DNA from: UBA10649 sp965227045
Lineage (GTDB): Bacteria > Actinomycetota > Actinomycetes > S36-B12
Assembly: GCA_965227045.1 (NCBI GenBank)
Contig: OZ245718.1
Span: 744,001 to 808,000 of the forward strand
Direction: 5' to 3'
Length of the DNA stretch: 64,000 nt
The position numbers and the translations under genes are program-made. Under the pieces are notes generated by a model. The model was given only the letters and a program-made list of their open reading frames with translations, did not search any database and was not told where the DNA came from. This document shows, piece after piece, positions 58,492 through 64,000 of the stretch (the stretch's first letter is position 1; each line of letters opens with the position of its first letter).

Positions 58492-59684
58492 AGGCTGATC
58501 CCGAACCACTTGGCAGCGGTCTCGACATCCTTGTCGCCGCGGCCGGACAGGCTGACGACGATCACGGCCTCCGGCCCGAGTTCGTTGCCGAGCCGCATTG
58601 CTCCGGCCAGGGCGTGCGCACTCTCGATCGCGGGAATGATGCCCTCGGTCCGGCACAGCGCTCCGAACGCCTCCATCGCCGCGTCGTCGTTGACCGGCTC
58701 ATAGGTCGCGCGGCCGGTGTCGTGCAGCCACGCGTGCTCGGGTCCGACGCCGGGGTAGTCCATGCCCGCACTGATCGAGTGGGAGGGCATCGTCTGGCCC
58801 CACTCATCCTGCATGACGTACGTGCGCGCACCGTGGAGGACGCCGGGTGCGCCAGTGCTGAAGCGCGAGGCATGGCGGCCGGTCTCGACCCCATGGCCGC
58901 CGGCCTCATACCCGCGCAACTGCACCTCGGGGTCGTCGATGAAGCCGCTGAACAGCCCGATGGCGTTCGACCCACCGCCGACGCACGCGGCCACCGCATC
59001 GGGAAGCCGGCCGACCGCCTCGAGGATCTGCTGGCGGGCCTCACGTCCGATGACCTCGTGGAAGTAGCGCACCATCGTCGGGAAGGGCGAAGGGCCGGTG
59101 ACCGTGCCCAGCACGTAATGCGTGTACTCCACGGATGAGACCCAGTCGCGCATGGCTTCGTTGATCGCGTCCTTGAGCGTGCGACTGCCGTGCATCACTG
59201 GAATCACCTCGGCGCCGAGGAGCTTCATGCGGGCGACGTTCAGCGCCTGGCGCTGCGTGTCCTCCTCGCCCATATACACAGTGCACTGCAGGCCCATGAG
59301 CGCGGCGGCTGTCGCAGAGGCGACGCCATGCTGGCCCGCGCCGGTCTCGGCGAGGATGCGCGTCTTGCCCATGCGCTTGGTGAGCAGCGCCTGGCCGAGG
59401 ACGTTGTTGATCTTGTGCGATCCCGTGTGGTTCAGGTCCTCGCGCTTGAGGAAGATCCGCGCGCCTCCGCACAGCTCCCCGAACCGCAGGGCGGGCGTCA
59501 GCGGGCTCGGCCGACCGGTGTAGGTGTGCTCGAGTGCGGAGAGCTCCGCGGCAAAGGCCGGGTCCTGCCTGGCGACCTGGAAGGCCGCGTCGAGCTCGTC
59601 AAGAGCGGCGGTCAACGCCTCCGGCACGAAGCGTCCGCCGTACGGCCCGAAGTGCCCGTCGAGGGCGCTCGTCGTGCTGGTCAT
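58488..59684 (-). CDS. trpB: Tryptophan synthase beta chain
   Basis: PLP enzyme joining indole and serine. 398 residues. HTGSHKINNVLGQ has the Schiff-base Lys; AETGAGQHGVA and CVGGGSNAIGLF bind substrate and PLP phosphate. Two bases after trpC. Confidence 0.98.
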   Translation of the reverse strand: MTSTTSALDGHFGPYGGRFVPEALTAALDELDAAFQVARQDPAFAAELSALEHTYTGRPSPLTPALRFGELCGGARIFLKREDLNHTGSHKINNVLGQALLTKRMGKTRILAETGAGQHGVASATAAALMGLQCTVYMGEEDTQRQALNVARMKLLGAEVIPVMHGSRTLKDAINEAMRDWVSSVEYTHYVLGTVTGPSPFPTMVRYFHEVIGREARQQILEAVGRLPDAVAACVGGGSNAIGLFSGFIDDPEVQLRGYEAGGHGVETGRHASRFSTGAPGVLHGARTYVMQDEWGQTMPSHSISAGMDYPGVGPEHAWLHDTGRATYEPVNDDAAMEAFGALCRTEGIIPAIESAHALAGAMRLGNELGPEAVIVVSLSGRGDKDVETAAKWFGISL

Positions 59685-59686
59685 GG

Positions 59687-60496
59687 TCAGTCCCTGCCGT
59701 GCCGCAGCGCAGGATGGGCGCCCGCGGTGACGAGGTCGTGCACTGCGGATCTCGGATCACGACCCGTGACGAGGCTCTCGCCGACGAGCACGGCGTCCGC
59801 ACCGGCCTCGGCGTAGACGATCAGGTCGTGCGGGTCGCGGATGCCCGACTCGGCGACCTTGATGCAGGAATCGGGAATCCGACCGGCGACCCGCGGGAAC
59901 ACTCCGCGATCGATCTCCAGGGTCTTCAGGTTTCGCGCGTTGACGCCGATCACCAGTGCGCCGGCATCAACCGCTCGATCGATCTCGTGCTCGTCATGGA
60001 CCTCGACTAGTGCAGTGAGACCCAGGCTCTGCGTTCGCTCGATCAGGCTGACGAGCGCCGACTGCTCGAGTGCGGCGACGATGAGCAGGATCATGTCCGC
60101 TCCGTACGCCTTCGCCTCCCACAGTTGGTACGAGGTGACGATGAAGTCCTTGCGCAGCACCGGGATGTCGACTGCCGCGCGAACGTCGGCGAGGTCGGCG
60201 AGGCAGCCACCGAAACGACGCTCCTCGGTCAGGACGCTGATGCAGTGCGCTCCGCCGAGTTCGTACTCGACGGCCAGCGCCGCAGGGTCTGCGATATCCG
60301 CCAGCTGGCCACGACTCGGGCTCGATCTCTTCACCTCGGCGATGACGCTGACGTCATCGCCGCCGAGAATCGCCACGACATCGCGAGCGGAGGGAACGTT
60401 CTGCGCGCGTGCCTTGAGTTGATCGAGGCTCACTGTCGCCATACGGCCCGCGACGTCCTCGCGCACGCCTTCGACGATGTCGTCCAGCACGGTCAC
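59687..60496 (-). CDS. trpC: Indole-3-glycerol phosphate synthase
   Basis: Ring-closing step before trpAB. 269 residues, TIM barrel: VIAEVKRSSPSRG (catalytic Lys), VLRKDFIV, LVEVHDE, GVNARNL. GTG at 60496 lies six bases after TAGTCT, consistent with a leaderless mRNA. No Trp-rich leader peptide was found upstream. trpE and trpD are outside the window. Confidence 0.97.
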   Translation of the reverse strand: MTVLDDIVEGVREDVAGRMATVSLDQLKARAQNVPSARDVVAILGGDDVSVIAEVKRSSPSRGQLADIADPAALAVEYELGGAHCISVLTEERRFGGCLADLADVRAAVDIPVLRKDFIVTSYQLWEAKAYGADMILLIVAALEQSALVSLIERTQSLGLTALVEVHDEHEIDRAVDAGALVIGVNARNLKTLEIDRGVFPRVAGRIPDSCIKVAESGIRDPHDLIVYAEAGADAVLVGESLVTGRDPRSAVHDLVTAGAHPALRHGRD

Positions 60497-60502
60497 CCGC
60501 CA

Positions 60503-60508
60503 AGACTA
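60503..60508 (-). promoter_or_regulatory. Probable trpC -10 element
   Basis: TAGTCT on the minus strand, six bases before the GTG start; this distance would place transcription start on the G. Just upstream, 60512-60536 can fold as a stem (CTGCG with CGCAG), perhaps ending the DUF2752 transcript. No clear -35. Confidence 0.45.
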
Positions 60509-60550
60509 ACTCTGCGCGAATGCGCTATCGCCGCAGGGTGATCGTCGTCC

Positions 60551-61018
60551 TTACCCGATGCCAGAGCCCAGGTACGGAACGAGATTTCGAACGACGCCGA
60601 ATGCGAGGGCGACAACCAGCGCCAGGATCATCAGTCCGTTGCGCCGACGGAACTGTTCGTACGTGACGGCCGCGCGAGTTCCGCGCCACGACCGACGGAA
60701 CCAGGCGATCCACGCGACGATGGCCAGCGGGACGATCGCCACCAGCAGGATGTTGTTGTCGAGCGCTCCGGCGAGGTTCCCCGTGACCAGGTCGTGGGTT
60801 CCACGCAGTAGTCCGCACCCCGGGCAATCGACGCCGAGTAGCGCGCGGGTTGGGCACAACGGGTAGTGGCCGGACTCGTTCGGATCCACGACGCCGAGGT
60901 AGGTCAGTCCGATGGCCGCGCCGGCGAGGGTGGCAAGTGGCGCAACCAGGCGGCGGCGCCTGGTGCGACCGTCGACAACGGCCGCCTCGACGATGTCCTC
61001 GTCCGCGAATACCGCCAC
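60551..61018 (-). CDS. DUF2752 membrane protein
   Basis: 155 residues, three or four membrane helices. YPLCPTRALLGVDCPGCGLLRG at about 60-81 is the DUF2752 Cys motif (C-P-x-C-G-x-x-R). Function unknown; common next to trp genes in actinobacteria. GTG at 61018 inferred; the exact start is uncertain. Confidence 0.85.
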   Translation of the reverse strand: MAVFADEDIVEAAVVDGRTRRRRLVAPLATLAGAAIGLTYLGVVDPNESGHYPLCPTRALLGVDCPGCGLLRGTHDLVTGNLAGALDNNILLVAIVPLAIVAWIAWFRRSWRGTRAAVTYEQFRRRNGLMILALVVALAFGVVRNLVPYLGSGIG

Positions 61019-61055
61019 GCGCTCACGATACCCGCGTAGTGCAGCTGCGCAGCGT

Positions 61056-62447
61056 TCAGACGGGGATGCGGACGGTGAATCGGGCGCCGCCCTCGACGGC
61101 CTGGCCGGCTTCTGCAGAACCGCCGAGGCCGGCGGCGAGCTTGCCGACCAGGGCCAGGCCCAGGCCGGTGCCGACCGGGCGCACCCCGCGGTAGCGCTCG
61201 TGAAGGACGCCGGGCTCGAACGCGACCTCGACATCGTCGCCGGTCAGGCCCGGACCCGAGTCCCGGACCTCGACCACGCCCCAAGGCTCCTCGGTCCGCA
61301 CGGCGAGCACGATGAGCGAGTGCGGCGGGGAGACCCGTAGGGCGTTCTCCGCGAGATTGTCGATGATCTGCCGGACGCGGATCGGGTCCGTGCGGACGAC
61401 AACAGGCTGCGCCGGGACGTCGAGGACGAACGACACCGACTCGGGCGCTGCCCGATCGCGCCACACCTCGGCGGCGTCCTCGCAGATCTCGACGAGATCG
61501 ACCTCGACGGGCGAGACATGGAAGTCGACCGCGCCAAGGCGGGCCAGGTCGAGCAGGTCGCTCACCAGGCGGTCGAGGCGGGCCGCCTCGCCCGCGACCG
61601 TCGCACCTGTGCGCGCGACATCGTCCGGGGGGATGACGCCGTCGGCCAAGGCCTCGGCGTAGCCCTTGACCGCTGTCAGCGGGGTGCGCAGCTCGTGCGA
61701 GACGGAGAGCAGGAAGTCGCGTTGCCTGCCCTCGGACGTGACGAGCGCCGCGTTCAGGCGGTTGAGCGATACGGCAATGTCGGCGATCTCCACGGGGCCT
61801 TCTGGTCGAAGCGTGACGTCGCGCGAGCCGTCCGCCATCTGGTTCGCGGCGTCGCGCGCGGCACGCAATGGCCGCGTCAGTCGTCGGGCCGCCCAGAATC
61901 CGATGGGCACCGCGATCAGCAGTCCCAGCAGCAACGAGATCACGATGCGTCGCACGGCGTCGCCGGCCTCGACTCCGACAACCGCGTACGGCTGCTCGAG
62001 GATCACCGCGCCACCGGCCGCAAGCGGCCGGGTCTCGATGAGGACCGTGCCCTCGGCCGTCGTGCCCTCCGCCGACACGTTGACACCCGACAACGCGGCC
62101 GCCAGAACCGACGCCGAGATACCCGGAGGCGCGGAGCTGCCCTCGACCACGAGGTAGCCGGTGATCTCCTTGTACTGCAGGGCCTCGATCAGGTCGTGTG
62201 GAAGGGGCTCGCCGTCGCGGCCACCCGTTGCTCCACCGTCGAGCGCCGAGGCGGTGAGATCGGCGAGGGAGGCGAGGTCGTTGCGCGCCTGGCTCTCAGC
62301 CGCCGACCGCACGAGCGGGTAGGCGACGAGTCCGGCCACCAGCACGGCGATCGCGGCGATCGCGGCTGTGAGCAGGACGGTTCTGGTGACGATGCTCATG
62401 CGCGGAGCGGTCTGCGGGGATGGTGCTGGCTGCACGGTGTTCGTCAC
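61056..62447 (-). CDS. Sensor histidine kinase
   Basis: 463 residues. Membrane helices at about 22-45 and 167-187 enclose an extracellular sensor of about 120 residues, then HAMP (RLTRPLRAARDAANQMADG), HisKA with SVSHELRTPLT (His251), N box DNLAENALRVSP, and DSGPGL. GTG overlaps the regulator stop (GTGA). Signal unknown. Confidence 0.95.
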   Translation of the reverse strand: MTNTVQPAPSPQTAPRMSIVTRTVLLTAAIAAIAVLVAGLVAYPLVRSAAESQARNDLASLADLTASALDGGATGGRDGEPLPHDLIEALQYKEITGYLVVEGSSAPPGISASVLAAALSGVNVSAEGTTAEGTVLIETRPLAAGGAVILEQPYAVVGVEAGDAVRRIVISLLLGLLIAVPIGFWAARRLTRPLRAARDAANQMADGSRDVTLRPEGPVEIADIAVSLNRLNAALVTSEGRQRDFLLSVSHELRTPLTAVKGYAEALADGVIPPDDVARTGATVAGEAARLDRLVSDLLDLARLGAVDFHVSPVEVDLVEICEDAAEVWRDRAAPESVSFVLDVPAQPVVVRTDPIRVRQIIDNLAENALRVSPPHSLIVLAVRTEEPWGVVEVRDSGPGLTGDDVEVAFEPGVLHERYRGVRPVGTGLGLALVGKLAAGLGGSAEAGQAVEGGARFTVRIPV

Positions 62448-63142
62448 GTCGGGTCGGTCGCCTCTGCGGAGTAGCCGACACCTCGAACCGTCCGAATAGG
62501 GCTGAGGTCGCCGAGCTTGCTGCGCACCTGGGCGACGTGGACGTCGACGGTGCGCGTGCCGACGACGGCGGCATAGCCCCACACCTCCGACAGCAGTTGC
62601 TCTCGGGAGTACACGCGTCCTGGATGCGCCATCAGGTGCGCTAGGAGATCGAACTCCGTCGCGGTGAGGGACACGGGCTCGCCATCGACCGTGACGCGCC
62701 TGGTCACAGGATCGAGAATGACGTGGCCGACCTCGAGCGGTCGATCGTCGGCGGACACCAGCGCTGCGCGACGCACGACGGACTTGATTCGCGCCACCAC
62801 CTCGCGTGGACTGAACGGCTTGGTGATGTAGTCATCGGCTCCCAGCTCCAGGCCGAGCACGCGGTCCACTTCGTCATCGCGGGCGGTGCAGAACAGGATC
62901 GGCACCCAGTTGCCCTCGGAGCGAAGCTGCCGGCACACCTCAGTGCCGTCCATGACGGGCAGTCCCACGTCGAGAACGATCGCAGCGGGATGCATCGAGC
63001 GAGCAGCGTTGAGTGCGGACTGTCCATCGGTTGCGATGTGGACGCCGAAGCCCTCCCGGGCGATGTACAGCCGCAGGAGATCGGAGATGGCGCGCTCGTC
63101 TTCGACGACGAGGATCAGTCCGCGTGAGGCTTCGGGTGTCAC
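62444..63142 (-). CDS. OmpR-family response regulator
   Basis: 232 residues. Receiver with acidic pair ED at 14-15, phospho-Asp58 in IVLDVGLPVMDG and Lys in ITKPFSPREVV. C-terminal winged helix with EFDLLAHLMAHPGRVYSREQLL. Partner of the adjacent kinase. GTG at 63142 after AGGGTGG. Confidence 0.96.
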   Translation of the reverse strand: MTPEASRGLILVVEDERAISDLLRLYIAREGFGVHIATDGQSALNAARSMHPAAIVLDVGLPVMDGTEVCRQLRSEGNWVPILFCTARDDEVDRVLGLELGADDYITKPFSPREVVARIKSVVRRAALVSADDRPLEVGHVILDPVTRRVTVDGEPVSLTATEFDLLAHLMAHPGRVYSREQLLSEVWGYAAVVGTRTVDVHVAQVRSKLGDLSPIRTVRGVGYSAEATDPT

Positions 63143-63223
63143 GAGCCCACCCTGTCAGACGGCGTCGGCAATCCGACTCGATCCGGTCTGGAGTCGATCA
63201 GGCTTGTATCAATTCTGTGTAAA

Positions 63224-63457
63224 TCAGTGCTGCGTGAGCGCGGTCGAGGCGCGCGGCTTGCCGAATCCCATCATCGACAGCACCTTCCCGACGACTGCGC
63301 CGACGACGAGAAGCCCGACGCCGATCCAGAACATCGTCCAGTTCGCCAGCACGATCGCCAGGGTGCCGACGATGAAGGCGATCACGATGATGGCGACCGT
63401 CGTCCACGCTGCGGGCGTGTTGCCGTGGTCTTCGTGGCTCAGGTGCGGATCTGACAT
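63224..63457 (-). CDS. HGxxPAAW-motif membrane protein
   Basis: 77 residues, two membrane helices. HEDHGNTPAAWTTVAIIV holds the namesake motif; characteristic of actinobacterial trp-locus neighbours. ATG at 63457 preferred; an in-frame TTG at 63469 is possible. Function unknown. Confidence 0.87.
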   Translation of the reverse strand: MSDPHLSHEDHGNTPAAWTTVAIIVIAFIVGTLAIVLANWTMFWIGVGLLVVGAVVGKVLSMMGFGKPRASTALTQH

Positions 63458-63461
63458 GCCG

Positions 63462-64000
63462 TCATTCAATCAGATCGTCTGTCGGATCCTCACCCTTGTC
63501 CAACGCGTCCCACGGACTGACCGCTGCGGCACGCCGCGGCGAACGCTCATAGCGAGATCCCATCGTCGGCCACGAACGGCCACGGATGACCGTCCACCCT
63601 CCGCCGAGTGCCGCGCACGCCCCGCCGAGAAGGGCGAGCAGCCACCACGCCGTGATCGAACTCGCGACCTCGACGGGCGAGCCGACGATCCCGCTCGCCG
63701 CTGAGTTCACGGCCGATACCGGCGCCACCGCGAAACTGACCGCCACGACTGCTGCGACCGCACCGGCAATGACAACGACGACCCCGACGAGAGCGCGACC
63801 CCACGATCGGGTGGCAAAGACTCCCGCGACTCCCGCAAGGCACGCCCAGCCTGCGGCCGCCGCGCCGGGGAACATCGACTGACCGGTGAATTCGGCCGTC
63901 CGGCTGGCGTCCTTGAGGCCGGAGGCGAGCGGCAGGGAGGCCGTCGCCCACGGCAGCGCGAACCCGATCAGGACGAGGATGCCGCTGACCGCAAGCACCA
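63462..64000 (-). CDS. Tryptophan-associated membrane protein (TIGR02234-type), 5' end outside window
   Basis: At least 178 residues with about four membrane helices (LAVSGILVLIGFALPWATA first) and a polar tail. This matches the Trp-region conserved membrane protein that lies between trpE and trpC in actinobacteria. The usual N-terminus is missing, so the start is probably beyond 64000. Role unknown. Confidence 0.75.
   Translation of the reverse strand, partial: VLAVSGILVLIGFALPWATASLPLASGLKDASRTAEFTGQSMFPGAAAAGWACLAGVAGVFATRSWGRALVGVVVVIAGAVAAVVAVSFAVAPVSAVNSAASGIVGSPVEVASSITAWWLLALLGGACAALGGGWTVIRGRSWPTMGSRYERSPRRAAAVSPWDALDKGEDPTDDLIE

Noticed and set aside
60497..60550. trp leader peptide or T-box
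   Set aside because: No Trp-rich ORF or T-box motif; the start is probably leaderless.

Overview
The window is a 64-kb piece of a high-GC actinobacterial (Actinomycetota) chromosome; I cannot place it below class from sequence alone. The lineage call rests on several genes: an actinobacterial integration host factor (mihF), a mycothiol-type maleylpyruvate isomerase family protein, a PriA without ATPase motifs, the HGxxPAAW, DUF2752 and tryptophan-associated membrane proteins, and gene orders shared with mycobacteria and Streptomyces. Of about 62 protein genes only two, a DoxX-like gene (976-1347) and a TfoX-like gene (47857-48192), are on the plus strand. I saw no tRNA or rRNA gene, IS element, prophage or CRISPR array, and no stretch over 300 bases lacks a gene. 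Many adjacent genes overlap by 1 or 4 bases (NTGA, TGATG, TAGTG, TAATG), which suggests widespread translational coupling.

Layout, left to right: a partial 3-methyladenine DNA glycosylase and an HxlR regulator diverging from a DoxX-like gene (1-1347). Next is the arginine operon argC-J-B-D-R-G-H with a VanZ-like gene and a 57-codon ORF at its end (1344-9332); argF is missing. A 201-bp intergenic palindromic repeat follows (9391-9591). Then comes the translation block infC-rpmI-rplT-rRNA methyltransferase-pheS-pheT (9602-19109), which here contains a 2OG-Fe(II)-oxygenase-like gene and the sulfate-activation genes cysD and cysNC. A mycothiol-type gene and an SseB-family gene lead to hisG, hisE, ribH, ribBA, ribE, ribD, rpe, rsmB, fmt and def (19352-28706). 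Between def and priA sit three unrecognised genes: one membrane-anchored Ser/Thr/Pro-rich protein and two coiled-coil proteins (28742-32114).

The right half starts with priA, metK, coaBC, rpoZ, gmk and mihF, followed by a complete pyrimidine operon pyrR-B-C-carA-carB-pyrK-D-F (32216-47780; transcription runs right to left). A second copy of the palindromic repeat lies at 48206-48295. Pyruvate kinase, gltD/gltB, lgt, a DsbA-like protein, trpA-B-C, a DUF2752 protein, a two-component system and the start of a tryptophan-associated membrane cluster fill the rest.

Regulatory signals read directly from the sequence are: an ARG-box-like palindrome over the -10 of an apparently leaderless argC; a PyrR-binding-loop-like hairpin one base from the pyrR Shine-Dalgarno; an ATC-initiated infC behind a structured leader; a probable CTG start in the rRNA methyltransferase gene; and likely leaderless promoters for pyk and trpC. 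The best candidates for undescribed biology are the 30-bp inverted-repeat element present twice, the coiled-coil/membrane-protein module next to def, and the oxygenase-cysD-cysNC insertion translationally fused to pheS.
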